Source: Mucilaginibacter roseus
GTDB lineage: Bacteria > Bacteroidota > Bacteroidia > Sphingobacteriales > Sphingobacteriaceae
Direction of reading: 5' to 3'
Assembly: GCF_021215455.1 (NCBI RefSeq)
Contig: NZ_JAJPWV010000005.1
Location: forward strand, 186,001 to 250,000
Length of the DNA stretch: 64,000 nucleotides
A program made the position numbers and the translations under genes. Position 1 is the first letter of the stretch. Each line of letters starts with the position of its first letter. Positions 19,836-29,492 of the stretch are shown piece by piece. A model generated the notes under the pieces. The model searched no databases, had not been told where the DNA came from, and saw nothing but the letters and a program-made list of their open reading frames with translations.

Positions 19836-20204
19836 AAATAGTTTTTTAAATTGGTTTTATAGGCTGGCTAACACCGCTGCAGTCGGCATTAACTGGTAGT
19901 TGATGTAACGGAGTGGAACACTCTTTACGTCACGACAAATTAAGTAGGTATTGCAGGCGGTTTGTATATGCGAAGTGCTACGCAATTAAAAAATCCAGAG
20001 TTAAAAAATTTTAAGGATTTAATAATCAGAAATTTAACTTTAGGTAAACCCCTAAAAATCTAAGTCATTTCTACAAAAAACACTTTGTAAAACGATAAAT
20101 CGATTTTACTTTTTAGCGCCGAAAAGCAACTTAACTGAAAATTAATTTGTGACAAAAATCATATAAAGACTATCGCTTGCTTTTATAGATTTGAATAACC
20201 AGTT
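19836..20204. other. Divergent intergenic region between SusC and the DUF6377-type regulator
   Basis: This 369-base AT-rich region contains no gene. TAGATTTG at 20186-20193 matches a -7 element for the regulator but lacks a -33 partner and would leave an almost leaderless transcript. No clear inverted repeat or leader frame was found. It presumably holds both promoters and the operator. Confidence 0.35.
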
Positions 20205-21818
20205 ATGACTAAACACCATTACCTCTTATTTATAACGTTGGTAGTATTTACTTCCAACTGCATAGCGCAGAATATTAATGCGGATAGTATGCTTACCGTT
20301 TTGAAAAAAGAACTTACGCGAAAAAGTATTTATGATGCAAAAAAAGAAAATACCATCAAGCAATTAAAAAGCAGATTAGAGAAAAAGCAAAATCACAATG
20401 CTGCTATTCGTTACAACTTATGTAACCAAATTTTTGATTGTTACAGGGCTTATAAATTCGACTCGGCGTTTGTATATGCCAACAAGATGATTGACATTGC
20501 CCGCGAATCGAACAACTATACTAAGGAAACGAAAAGCAGGATTTTACTTGGAACCATATTATTGAATTCGGGGCTTTACAAAGAGGCTTTTGATGTAGTA
20601 GAAAAACTCGATCCGGAAAAATTATCCGTTGCCTTGAGATCTGATTATTTAATACTACGTGGCAGGCTTTATTCAGGCATTGCCGAATATAATAACGACG
20701 GTTATTTTACCCGGCTGTATCAAAAACAATCAAAACAGGATTTAAAACATGCTGAAATAACGGTGGCTTCTACAGAATTTGAACAAACCATAACAGATGC
20801 CTATTTACCTGATTCAAAACGCGATAAAAAGCTTACCCCTCAGTTTTACTATCAATATTTAACAAGCCACAAACTAAGCGAGCACGGTATTGCTATGTCC
20901 TCAACACGTTTGAGTTTTGCGTATCATGGCAACAATAAGGTTTTCTTTTTAGCGCTCGCTGCCATTAATGATTTGCGATCGGCCACGAAGGAAACATTGG
21001 CTATATTTTTACTCGGCAAAGAACTATACCGGCAAAACCGCACCAGTGAGGCTTACCTGTTTATGCAAGAGGCTGTAAAGAATGCTAAGTTTTACGGCGC
21101 GCGTAATCGTGAAGTACAGATAGAATCGCTACTACCGGCTGTTGCCAACAAACTGCTGGCTGAAAAACAGTACGAGAAAGACCGCTTTGTAATTGTATTG
21201 TTAGTGATTTTTATAATAGCGCTGGTATTATTTTTCACACTTGTTATTTACCGCACGCAATTATTGCGCATCAAGGCTAACGAAAAAACTATAACCGATC
21301 AAAACATCGAACTAAAACAGGTTAATGAAAAGTTGTGGGAATCATCACGCATTAAGGAAGAACTCATTGGACTGTTCTTAAAAACATGTTCTACTTACAT
21401 AGACACACTGGATAGAGCCAAGCGTAAAATTCTGCATAGCGTTAAGCTTGGTAAATTTAATGAAATAAAGCCACTGTTGGATGATGTGCATATTGACCGC
21501 GAAAAAGAACACTTGTACGAAACGCTCGATAACGCATTTTTAAAGATATTTCCCAATTTTATCAGTTCCTTTAATTTATTGCTAAGCCCGGAAGACCAGA
21601 TATGGCCAAAACGGGGCGAGGCACTCAACCCCACCCTGCGGATATTTGCGTTGATGAGGCTGGGAATACATGAATTGCCTACAGTCGCAAAAATTTTAGG
21701 TTATAGCGAGAGCACCATATATACCTATAAGATCAGAGTAAAGGCTAAAGCACTTATCCAAGGGCCTGATTTTGAGAAAAGCATAATGGATATTAAGTTT
21801 ATCGACGTTTCGGAGTAA
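20205..21818 (+). CDS. DUF6377-type membrane-anchored HTH regulator (SusR-like)
   Basis: The 537-residue protein has a signal peptide (ending NCIAQ), a periplasmic helical repeat region (about 25-320, TPR-like), one transmembrane helix near residues 327-350 (FVIVLLVIFIIALVLFF), a coiled-coil linker and a cytoplasmic part ending in a helix-turn-helix (ELPTVAKILGYSESTIYTYK, about residues 490-520). This matches the DUF6377 group, which from memory resembles SusR. It probably senses a sugar in the periplasm and activates the divergent SusC/SusD operon directly across the inner membrane. Confidence 0.82.
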   Translation: MTKHHYLLFITLVVFTSNCIAQNINADSMLTVLKKELTRKSIYDAKKENTIKQLKSRLEKKQNHNAAIRYNLCNQIFDCYRAYKFDSAFVYANKMIDIARESNNYTKETKSRILLGTILLNSGLYKEAFDVVEKLDPEKLSVALRSDYLILRGRLYSGIAEYNNDGYFTRLYQKQSKQDLKHAEITVASTEFEQTITDAYLPDSKRDKKLTPQFYYQYLTSHKLSEHGIAMSSTRLSFAYHGNNKVFFLALAAINDLRSATKETLAIFLLGKELYRQNRTSEAYLFMQEAVKNAKFYGARNREVQIESLLPAVANKLLAEKQYEKDRFVIVLLVIFIIALVLFFTLVIYRTQLLRIKANEKTITDQNIELKQVNEKLWESSRIKEELIGLFLKTCSTYIDTLDRAKRKILHSVKLGKFNEIKPLLDDVHIDREKEHLYETLDNAFLKIFPNFISSFNLLLSPEDQIWPKRGEALNPTLRIFALMRLGIHELPTVAKILGYSESTIYTYKIRVKAKALIQGPDFEKSIMDIKFIDVSE

Positions 21819-21872
21819 TAATAAATAAAGCCTGGATTACTCGCCATCTGCCTCAACAGCATAAACAGCGTT

Positions 21873-23117
21873 TTAAAATAACAGGTAAGCGATAACCAAC
21901 GTGATTACCACGTTAAAACTTTGGGCTATCAAAAAAGCATAAATGGGTTTCTTACTGTCGCGATGAAGCAGGTCGCGGAAGTTGGTTTCAAGGCCGATAC
22001 TGGTAAACGCCAATGCAAACCAAAACCCTTGCAGATTTTTTAAAGGTGCTTTAACCGCAGTAGCCAGCTCCGGCGAGATAACGAAAGAAAATAATAACGA
22101 TGCTGCAATGAAGCCAATAACAAATTTAGGGAAGCGCTCCCATATAACTTTAAGCGTAGGCTTGCTCTCGCCGTCAGCTGCCGACGGATGTTTAGTGTAT
22201 GTCCAGTAAACCGAGATGGCGAATGCCGCTATGCCTAACAGCACGTTTTGAGAGAACTTTACTATAGAGCTTATTTTGAGCGCCGTTTCACCAACCAAAC
22301 TGCCTGATGCTACCACCGCACCTGTGGTATCAATACTACCACCAAGCCATGCGCCCGTAACTTCCTGCGATAAACCCATCACTTTGGCCAGGTATGGCAT
22401 AAATACCATCATGGGTACGGCCGTTATCAATACTAATGATATAACAAGCGACAACTTCTTTGAATCGCCTTTTATGGCACCCGACGTGGCAATGGCCGCC
22501 GATACCCCGCAAATAGATACTGCACTGGACAGCATCATGGTTAATTCCGAATCTATCTTTAGCTTTTTACATACCCAGTAGGAGAAATACCATACCGACA
22601 CTACAACCATTAAAGCTTGTATCAAACCTAATGAACCGGCTTTTAATATATCCGAAAAAATAATGCTGGTACCCAGCAAAACCAGGCCAACCTTTACATA
22701 AAACTCCGAAGCCAAAGCTTCCCTGAACCATTGCGGCAGTTTGAACAGGTTGCCTATCAGCAAACCAATAATGAGGCTGAAGATAACAGCCTCCAGGTTA
22801 AGCGCTTTTGCCTGGCTGCTTCCCGCTATAACCAATGCTACTATAGTGAGTAAATAAACAACCGGAAAAACTTTAAGCACCCCAACTACAGATTTACCGG
22901 TAAGCCCGGCGCCGATGACAGCTATAGCAAGCACATACACTAACTGAATTAATATATTTAAAAGATTAGTACCGCTTAAAACTTTGCCCGTCAAATCCTC
23001 GGCAGTTGCCCAGCTAAATTCCGGAGTTGAGAGCAGGATACCTGATAAAGAGAGTATGATAATAATAAAACCAAGTAATACAACGGTCCAGTCTTCAGTT
23101 AAAATGCTTTTATTCAT
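21873..23117 (-). CDS. YeiH-family putative sulfate/sulfite exporter
   Basis: The 414-residue integral membrane protein has about ten hydrophobic segments and belongs to the UPF0324/YeiH family (annotated as putative sulfate exporter). Family traits seen are the SAVSICGVSAAIATSGAI segment and the GGSIDTTGAVVASG segment. It is the last gene of the operon beginning with the cysteine-leader SusC, 41 bases after the sulfite dehydrogenase gene. Removal of sulfate or sulfite made by that enzyme is the natural inference; transport has not been shown for most members. Confidence 0.88.
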   Translation of the reverse strand: MNKSILTEDWTVVLLGFIIIILSLSGILLSTPEFSWATAEDLTGKVLSGTNLLNILIQLVYVLAIAVIGAGLTGKSVVGVLKVFPVVYLLTIVALVIAGSSQAKALNLEAVIFSLIIGLLIGNLFKLPQWFREALASEFYVKVGLVLLGTSIIFSDILKAGSLGLIQALMVVVSVWYFSYWVCKKLKIDSELTMMLSSAVSICGVSAAIATSGAIKGDSKKLSLVISLVLITAVPMMVFMPYLAKVMGLSQEVTGAWLGGSIDTTGAVVASGSLVGETALKISSIVKFSQNVLLGIAAFAISVYWTYTKHPSAADGESKPTLKVIWERFPKFVIGFIAASLLFSFVISPELATAVKAPLKNLQGFWFALAFTSIGLETNFRDLLHRDSKKPIYAFLIAQSFNVVITLVIAYLLF

Positions 23118-23158
23118 AGTAATTTTGGTGGTTATAATTTTCAGATTTCAATATATTG

Positions 23159-24418
23159 TTATTTCCGGCTTTCGGGCTTAAAAAGTACAGATCCGTCCCT
23201 TTTTATAAGCCATGAAGTTATAGGATTTAAATGATAGCCGCCCATGTCGGCGCCGCGATAGTCAACCAGTTGCTTTAACGTTGGCTGGGTATAACCGGTT
23301 TCGTCAGTTACGCGGCTGGCAATTTCAGTAACGCTACCATCCCAATACCACAATAGCCTGAAATACGTATGCGCTTTTGATAGCACCGGCTCCTGTAATT
23401 GCGCAAGCTGCCACGTACGGCCTGCATCGATGGTAACTTCAACTTTCGTTACCTTCCCCCTACCTGTCCAGGCCAAGCCCCGTATCTCGTTCCATCCGGG
23501 TTCAACTTTTGCCGGGTATGAGGGCGAAGTGATGATAGAACGCGCATCCATTTCAAAACTGAACTGGCGTATCTTATCTTTTACAGCATAAGTGTATTTG
23601 CTGGTTTCCTCGCGTGTCATAAAAGGCTGGTCTGACAGTTCGATACGCCGCAGCCATTTCACGTTCATGTTACCTTCCCAACCGGGTAGCAGTAACCTTA
23701 TTGGATATCCTTGTTCGGGGCGTATCGCTTCACCGTTTTGGCCATACACTATCATGGCATCATCCCAACCCTTGCTGGTAGGTATACTACGGGTTAAATA
23801 CGCAGCATCGGCACCCTCTGCTAAAAACCAATTTGCTTTAGGCTTGATGCCTACCTCGCGAAAAAGCGTTGATAGCATTACCCCCGTCCACTCGCTTTGG
23901 CTGGTAAGGCCGCAAATTTCCTGCGCGGTCATGGTTTCTTTGCCGGATCTGAAATTACCTGAGCACTCTAAAAAACAAGTTCGCGTTACCGATGGAAAAC
24001 GTTTCAAGTCGCGCAGGGTAAACTTCATCGGTTTGTTTACCATACCATGTATCAGCAGTTCATGTTTTTCCGGGTCGATATTAGGCACACCAGCATGATG
24101 CCGTTCATAGTGCAAATCGGATGGCGTTATAGTACCTAAAAGATCCTGCAGCGGCGTACGCGATGATATGTCAGATGGCAAGCGCACCGGTTTTTCATAA
24201 GGTGAACGTCCACCCAGCTTGCTCGGACCCGGTCCCGGTGTTATTAGGTCATCAGCAGGGGTATCGCTTTTTCGCCAACTTGCAGGCAATACCGGTTGTA
24301 TGGTTTTACCCAGCGATGTTTGAATATACAATATACCCGCCGCAGCCATCCCGCCTAAAACTTTGCGCCGCGATAGCTTTGTGGGTGTATTACTGTTTTG
24401 CTGGTGGTTCTGTTTCAT
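23159..24418 (-). CDS. soxC: Periplasmic sulfite dehydrogenase, molybdopterin subunit (SoxC-like)
   Basis: From the ATG at 24418 the product has 419 residues; the TTG one codon upstream is unlikely. A twin-arginine signal (KLSRRKVLGG, Arg17-Arg18) predicts folded export. The molybdopterin domain shows the molybdenum-ligand Cys152 in FLECSGN. A Mo-co dimerisation domain follows (about 285-400). It resembles SoxC / sulfite oxidases, which oxidise sulfite or bound sulfur and pass electrons to a cytochrome c; the adjacent upstream gene encodes such a cytochrome. The gene symbol is by resemblance only, since no SoxAXYZB is in the window. Confidence 0.88.
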   Translation of the reverse strand: MKQNHQQNSNTPTKLSRRKVLGGMAAAGILYIQTSLGKTIQPVLPASWRKSDTPADDLITPGPGPSKLGGRSPYEKPVRLPSDISSRTPLQDLLGTITPSDLHYERHHAGVPNIDPEKHELLIHGMVNKPMKFTLRDLKRFPSVTRTCFLECSGNFRSGKETMTAQEICGLTSQSEWTGVMLSTLFREVGIKPKANWFLAEGADAAYLTRSIPTSKGWDDAMIVYGQNGEAIRPEQGYPIRLLLPGWEGNMNVKWLRRIELSDQPFMTREETSKYTYAVKDKIRQFSFEMDARSIITSPSYPAKVEPGWNEIRGLAWTGRGKVTKVEVTIDAGRTWQLAQLQEPVLSKAHTYFRLLWYWDGSVTEIASRVTDETGYTQPTLKQLVDYRGADMGGYHLNPITSWLIKRDGSVLFKPESRK

Positions 24419-24435
24419 CAATATCCAGGTACAAA

Positions 24436-25062
24436 TTATTTTACCTCTGCGCCGCCTTTGCGGTCGTCATCAACATAGTACTTGCGTGCAGGCATTACTA
24501 CTCGTGGTAGCGTATTGGCATTAATAACTGCATCTGCCTTTACAATTCTGTTTGCGTTGAGCAAATAAGCGGTTACCGCGTAAACCTCGTTGTTGGTTAA
24601 CGACTGCGGCGCGTGGTAAGGCATCGCCCTGCGTACGTAATCAAAAATTGTAGTGGCGTAAGGCCAATAGTTGCCGATGGTGTTAGTCTTACGGCCAACA
24701 AAAACGGTATCACTTACTAAAACGGGCGCAGGTAATTTAACACCTGCTTCCGCTTCGCCGGTTTTACCGTGGCAGGCAGCGCACTTGGTTTGATAAACTA
24801 TTTTACCGGTTATCGCTGTTCCCTGCCCGGCAGGCAACCCTCGCCCATTCGGACTTACATCAATATCCCAGGATTTTATTTCCGCTGCTGTCGCAGCTCT
24901 GCCTAAGTTAAAAGTTGTCGGCCATGGCACTGTATCGGTTAATGGCGTTGCAACCGGCTCTGTGCTATAAGTATCCTCAATAAAACCGGTTACAAACACC
25001 CAAAGTAAACCCGCTACTACCGGCAACCATGTCATTTTTATACCTGCAATACAACTATGCAT
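24436..25062 (-). CDS. soxD: Class I c-type cytochrome, SoxD-like electron acceptor
   Basis: The 208-residue protein has an N-terminal hydrophobic segment (residues 11-27) serving as signal or anchor, then one heme-binding motif CAACH (Cys94, Cys97, His98) and a probable axial Met147 in RRAMPYH. The stretch RAMPYHAPQSLTNNEVYAVTAYL is typical of SoxD/SorB-like partners of sulfite dehydrogenase. It starts 11 bases after the DoxX-like gene and ends 17 bases before soxC. Electrons from sulfite oxidation would pass through it to the respiratory chain. Start at 25062 or Met10 is undecided. Confidence 0.86.
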   Translation of the reverse strand: MHSCIAGIKMTWLPVVAGLLWVFVTGFIEDTYSTEPVATPLTDTVPWPTTFNLGRAATAAEIKSWDIDVSPNGRGLPAGQGTAITGKIVYQTKCAACHGKTGEAEAGVKLPAPVLVSDTVFVGRKTNTIGNYWPYATTIFDYVRRAMPYHAPQSLTNNEVYAVTAYLLNANRIVKADAVINANTLPRVVMPARKYYVDDDRKGGAEVK

Positions 25063-25073
25063 CCGCTTTCAAC

Positions 25074-26762
25074 TTAATATTTCCCTGCTGATAATGTACT
25101 TTTTGACAGCGCGTATTTACGGTCATACCTATCAAGCACTACATAAATAGAATCGCGGTTTTCATTTATGCCCTGCAATATTACACGTGAGCCGTCCTTG
25201 GTTTGATAGCGCAGCACCATGCGTTCGCGTTTTGGCTCTTTTACTTTCTCGGCAAATTCCCGGTCGCGGCGTGTTGACCACGCTTTTTTATCAATCATAT
25301 CGCGCTCGTTACCAATACGTGCCAGTGCAGCGTTACTGATCCAGTTATCCGCTTTTTCCTTTTTAGCTGAGTGTTTTTCCTTTTCAGCCTGCGCACCACC
25401 TTGACGGCGACGGCGGTTACCGGCGGTGTTCTTGTTTTGCAGATATAGCACATGATCAACCGTATCGGCATAATAATGGAAGGCACGCTGTCCACCGGCG
25501 GTGCCGGTAATTTCAAATGTGCGTTGAATGTCTCTCATCGGGCTTCCGCCACCGTTTGACAGATCAAGCCAGGCCGGTTTATTTACCTTGTAGGTTAAAG
25601 TTGTCCAGTTCTCAAAAGTGGCTTGCTGCCAGCGCAGGGTATCAAGCGGTGAGTATGGAATTACTTTATTGTTGATCCTGAATTCGGTTACGTGGTAATT
25701 ACCCCGCAAAGTTTTTACGCCCGCTGTTGATGGCTGCTTGTACGGATCATATTTAAAATTGATAACCTCGGTATAAGTAAGAACACCAAAAAAGATAACG
25801 AATGTTAAAGTCTTTAAGCCAATGCGCGCATATCTGCCAAAACCTCTTGAAAGATCAGGATAATACCTGACCGGTACCGTGGTTTTTTCTTTGATCAGCA
25901 GGCGATATAGGTTGGGCACGTCATCCGCAAAAATGAACCCGGCTAATAAAACAAAGTAAAACGCGTAAACGTGTACACCGCCATCGTATGCATAATTCAC
26001 AAAAGTGATATCAAATAACGCGGCTGCAAGCAATAATGCGCCGTAAGTAGTTGTTTTTCTGAAGAAAAGCATAGCGCCGGCTGCTACCTCTACTATGCCG
26101 CCAAATACCTGGTACCAGGGTACAATACCAACCGATAACCAATAGATCTTCTGTGTAGTAAAGTCGCCGAAATCGGTATTTAATAAGCCCAATGAAGGGT
26201 ATGGCATTTGTGTAGGGAAAAGCTTGGTAAACCCGAACCCTATTATACCTATACCTGCACGGTAGCGCACAATAACGCGCAACCAATAGTAAAGAATGTG
26301 ATACTCTTTACGCTTACGGTCTAGCGCTGTCCAAATGAGGGAACCGGCTACGGCTATTAATAAGGCATAGCCCCACTCTTTGTAATCAGATAAAAAGGTG
26401 CGATCTTCAGTTTCGGCGGATTTCGCTTGCGCCTTTTTGGCACTGAACGCCTTGGTATTCACCGTGTCCGACTGTGACTGTGTGATGTTTTCATACCCAC
26501 GTTTCTCTCCAAAAAACTGACTGTAATTGGGCGAAAACCGGGCTATGTCATAAATATCACGATAGTGTGGATGCAGCCAGTCGATAGTGAGCGCATTTAC
26601 ATACCAGCGGCCATCCGTAGGGATTGACAGCAGTACGAAAAATATGAAGGCTATACGAAAAGCGAATCTTTTTAACGGCGACCAGGGTTTGCGTACCCCG
26701 GCAGTTACTTTAGGTTTGGCCGGCTGCTCGGCAACGGCGACTTGTTCTTCTAAAACAGACAT
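25074..26762 (-). CDS. DoxX-like membrane protein with large C-terminal domain, copy 2
   Basis: This encodes 562 residues. After a cytoplasmic start and one hydrophobic segment there is a DoxX-type four-helix region (about 165-300) including YYWLRVIVRYRAGIGIIGFG, then another helix and a soluble C-terminal domain. It is a clear paralogue of the next upstream gene, sharing the LYYWLRVIVRYR and HYYADTV-like stretches. A roughly 60-residue Lys/Arg/Glu-rich insert (about 455-520) is absent from the paralogue. DoxX/DoxD proteins include subunits of thiosulfate:quinone oxidoreductase, so a role feeding sulfur electrons to quinone is possible but unproven. Confidence 0.8.
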   Translation of the reverse strand: MSVLEEQVAVAEQPAKPKVTAGVRKPWSPLKRFAFRIAFIFFVLLSIPTDGRWYVNALTIDWLHPHYRDIYDIARFSPNYSQFFGEKRGYENITQSQSDTVNTKAFSAKKAQAKSAETEDRTFLSDYKEWGYALLIAVAGSLIWTALDRKRKEYHILYYWLRVIVRYRAGIGIIGFGFTKLFPTQMPYPSLGLLNTDFGDFTTQKIYWLSVGIVPWYQVFGGIVEVAAGAMLFFRKTTTYGALLLAAALFDITFVNYAYDGGVHVYAFYFVLLAGFIFADDVPNLYRLLIKEKTTVPVRYYPDLSRGFGRYARIGLKTLTFVIFFGVLTYTEVINFKYDPYKQPSTAGVKTLRGNYHVTEFRINNKVIPYSPLDTLRWQQATFENWTTLTYKVNKPAWLDLSNGGGSPMRDIQRTFEITGTAGGQRAFHYYADTVDHVLYLQNKNTAGNRRRRQGGAQAEKEKHSAKKEKADNWISNAALARIGNERDMIDKKAWSTRRDREFAEKVKEPKRERMVLRYQTKDGSRVILQGINENRDSIYVVLDRYDRKYALSKSTLSAGKY

Positions 26763-26774
26763 CGGTTTGTGTGT

Positions 26775-28109
26775 TTAAAGTTTAATTTTTTCTCTCCGGT
26801 CCTGCAATAACAGGTACTTTTTGGATACCCTGTCCAGCACTACATAAATTGAGTCCTGATTTGTTGCGCGGCCTGATAATGCGAGTGTGCTATCACTCAA
26901 CCAGCTATAATTTAACGTCAGCTTCTCCCCTGCATAATGGCGGTTTTTGTTTTGCAAGTGCAACAGGTGCTGAACCGTATCTACTGTATAACTGTAATAA
27001 TGCCTACCGCCGGAGCCCGCCAGCTCGTAGTCCCGCTCGTCATCATTCCGGCTGGTACGCTCGTAGTTGGACGTTTGCAGCACCACCGGCCTGTTTGAGC
27101 GTATACTGATAGTAGCCCACTTTTCAAAAACCACATCACGCCAGCGTACCGGGTCGGTTGCTGAATATGGATGCTCCTTTTGGTTAAGCCTAAACTCACG
27201 TACGTTATAAAACCCGGCGCTATTGCTCAGGCCTGTTGATTTCGGAAATTGATAGGGATCGTTTTTATAGCCGTCCGACGCCTTAAAACCATAGATTACC
27301 ACAAAAAGCAGCACAACCAGTATTTTTGAAACCACCCTTACAGTGGCCAGCTTGCCTGCAAAATGCGGTTTAAAATGCACCGGGCTTGTAGGTTGCTCAA
27401 GCGCTATTAAACGGTGTATGCGCAAGGCATCCTGCGCCAATACAAATAAGGCAAATGAGAGGATATAAAAGCTGTAAACGTATTCCCCACCTTCGTAAGC
27501 CAGGTTTGATATAAAAACGTTACCCGTAAATACCAATATAATAATGGCGCCGATTGAGGCAGTTCGCCTGAAGAATAACAGCAAACCGGCCAGCACTTCA
27601 AACAAGCCCAAAAAAGTTTCGTACGATGGCACTACGCCAAGGCTCAGGGAAAATACTTTCCAATTATTAAAATCTCCATAACTGGTGTTGAGGTTGCTGA
27701 TAGATGGAAACGGTGCCTGCAACGGCCAAACCTTGATGATTCCGTACCCAATAACAGCAATGGCCAGGCGGTAGCGCACAATTACACGCAACCAGTAATA
27801 CAACCGATCGTAGTCCGCATCGGTAAATTTTTCAAAGCGTTTTTTTAATGCAAATGCGCCCGCTAAGGCGATTATGGCGATGACCAACCAGTTTACAAAT
27901 GAGTCTTCACCAAAAAATGACGGATAAAAGCGGGTCAGGTTAAAGATATCTTGGTAATCCGGACTAAACCAATTTATAGAGAATAACCTGGCCCAATAGC
28001 CAATACTTATGGGCAGCGCCTGCAGCAGAAAGTAGATCAACACAAAGCGAAAAACATTCCGCTCGGTTAACGTCCAATGACGTTCGTTGTTTAAATTACC
28101 TGTACTCAT
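26775..28109 (-). CDS. DoxX-like membrane protein with C-terminal domain, copy 1
   Basis: The 444-residue paralogue of the downstream gene has a first helix near residue 15-35, the DoxX-like bundle (about 105-240, YYWLRVIVRYRLAIAVIGYG) and a C-terminal soluble domain with EFRLNQKEHPYSATDPVRW and ending LDRVSKKYLLL. The tandem arrangement with 12 bases between the genes suggests duplication and perhaps a heterodimer. Location between SusD and the cytochrome ties it to uptake or oxidation of a sulfur compound. Biochemical activity unknown. Confidence 0.8.
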   Translation of the reverse strand: MSTGNLNNERHWTLTERNVFRFVLIYFLLQALPISIGYWARLFSINWFSPDYQDIFNLTRFYPSFFGEDSFVNWLVIAIIALAGAFALKKRFEKFTDADYDRLYYWLRVIVRYRLAIAVIGYGIIKVWPLQAPFPSISNLNTSYGDFNNWKVFSLSLGVVPSYETFLGLFEVLAGLLLFFRRTASIGAIIILVFTGNVFISNLAYEGGEYVYSFYILSFALFVLAQDALRIHRLIALEQPTSPVHFKPHFAGKLATVRVVSKILVVLLFVVIYGFKASDGYKNDPYQFPKSTGLSNSAGFYNVREFRLNQKEHPYSATDPVRWRDVVFEKWATISIRSNRPVVLQTSNYERTSRNDDERDYELAGSGGRHYYSYTVDTVQHLLHLQNKNRHYAGEKLTLNYSWLSDSTLALSGRATNQDSIYVVLDRVSKKYLLLQDRREKIKL

Positions 28110-28130
28110 TTCTACGTATCAATTAATTAG

Positions 28131-29483
28131 TTAATAGCCAGGATTATTAGGCAGTAATGATGGATCAATCTGTATCTGCTCCTGTGGTACCGGCAGCAAT
28201 AATTTACTTGGATCAGCAATTTTTAGCACAGCCTGCGCGCGGCCCGTACGTACCAAATCAAACCAACGGTGCGGCTCCAGCGCGAATTCAATGCGGCGCT
28301 CCTGTTCTATAGATAATAAGATAGCACCCTGTGTTGTTGATGTGGTAGCGGCAAGGCCTGCACGATCACGAACCGCATCCAGATCTGCTCTTGCGCCGTC
28401 AAGATCAGCCGCCGAGCCCCGATGCGCCCGTGCTTCGGCACGTATCAGGTACAATTCAGCAATCCGGATTACAAAGCTTGGATCGGTAGCCGGATTGCGA
28501 TAATAAAGATTGCCATACCACCGGTTTTGATTATCCTTAACAACCAGCACGCTACGGTTACCGCCCGAGTCGGCTTTATTTACCAATGCTACAAAAGCAT
28601 CATTAGGCGCCCACTGGCGGGTACCGCCGTTGGTTTGTGGCTGCCATTGATTGCGGTGACTATTTAACTCGGTAGCGCTATAAAATATTTCAAAAACAGA
28701 TTCCTGTGTACCACGGGCATCATTGGCGAAAAACGCACTGTAAGGCCTAACTAAAGTGTAGTTTTTGGTATCGCTTATAACTTTGGTAGCGTACTCTTCA
28801 GCTTTTGCCCAATCTTTTTGGTACAGATAAAACCTGGCTTTTAACGCCCATACCGTTTTGCGTGTTGCCTTAAAACGGTCGGTTGTTTCGGTAAGCAATG
28901 GCTCGGCAGTGTTTAAGTCGTTTAGGGCCTGGGCGTAAACTTCAGTGGCCGGCCTGCGGCCGAGGCCGATATTATCACTTGCCAATACAGTTGGTTTGGT
29001 AACAATAGGTGCACCACCCCATGTACGTGCCAAATCAAAATAGGCCAATCCACGGATAAAGTACGCCTCCCCTAAAATACGGTTCCTCTCCGTCTCGGTA
29101 AATGCAGCATCCTGTACTTCGGGTACCTTGGCTATTAAATTATTTGCTCTGTTAATAGTTTGATAAATGGCAACCCATGCGCCGCTTATAGTAGCGTTGC
29201 CCGTGCTTACATTATGATTGATCAGTTCCTGAACCTGCGATTGCGAACCCGTCCATTGAATATTATCACCTGAAAGGTAGCCAATGGATTGGAACGTAGT
29301 ACTGTAATAGCCGCCCGAAGCCAGTGACGAATACACGCCATTAAGCGCGCTTTGAGATGATGCCCTGTCAAATATCGTTTGATCGTCAGGCACAGAAGCC
29401 TGAGGTTCAACGTCCAGGTATTTCTGGCATGAGACTGCCGAAAGCGATATGATAAAAAGAGTAATATATGTTTTGATTTTCAT
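28131..29483 (-). CDS. SusD/RagB family surface-binding lipoprotein of the sulfur operon
   Basis: The 450-residue lipoprotein has signal and lipobox ending in VSC (Cys19), the SusD-like helical region (RILGEAYFIRGLAYFDLARTWG, near residue 145), and C-terminal family features (EQERRIEFALEPHRWFDLVRTG and a final NNPGY). It starts 9 bases after the SusC stop and sits 21 bases before the first DoxX-like gene. It should bind the substrate imported by its SusC. Being in one operon with sulfite oxidation genes, the ligand may be a sulfated or sulfonated molecule rather than a plain glycan. Confidence 0.94.
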   Translation of the reverse strand: MKIKTYITLFIISLSAVSCQKYLDVEPQASVPDDQTIFDRASSQSALNGVYSSLASGGYYSTTFQSIGYLSGDNIQWTGSQSQVQELINHNVSTGNATISGAWVAIYQTINRANNLIAKVPEVQDAAFTETERNRILGEAYFIRGLAYFDLARTWGGAPIVTKPTVLASDNIGLGRRPATEVYAQALNDLNTAEPLLTETTDRFKATRKTVWALKARFYLYQKDWAKAEEYATKVISDTKNYTLVRPYSAFFANDARGTQESVFEIFYSATELNSHRNQWQPQTNGGTRQWAPNDAFVALVNKADSGGNRSVLVVKDNQNRWYGNLYYRNPATDPSFVIRIAELYLIRAEARAHRGSAADLDGARADLDAVRDRAGLAATTSTTQGAILLSIEQERRIEFALEPHRWFDLVRTGRAQAVLKIADPSKLLLPVPQEQIQIDPSLLPNNPGY

Positions 29484-29492
29484 GATGATTGC

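Noticed and set aside
20186..20193. TAGATTTG as promoter of the DUF6377-type gene
   Set aside because: There is no -33 element at the right distance and it would leave about five bases of leader.
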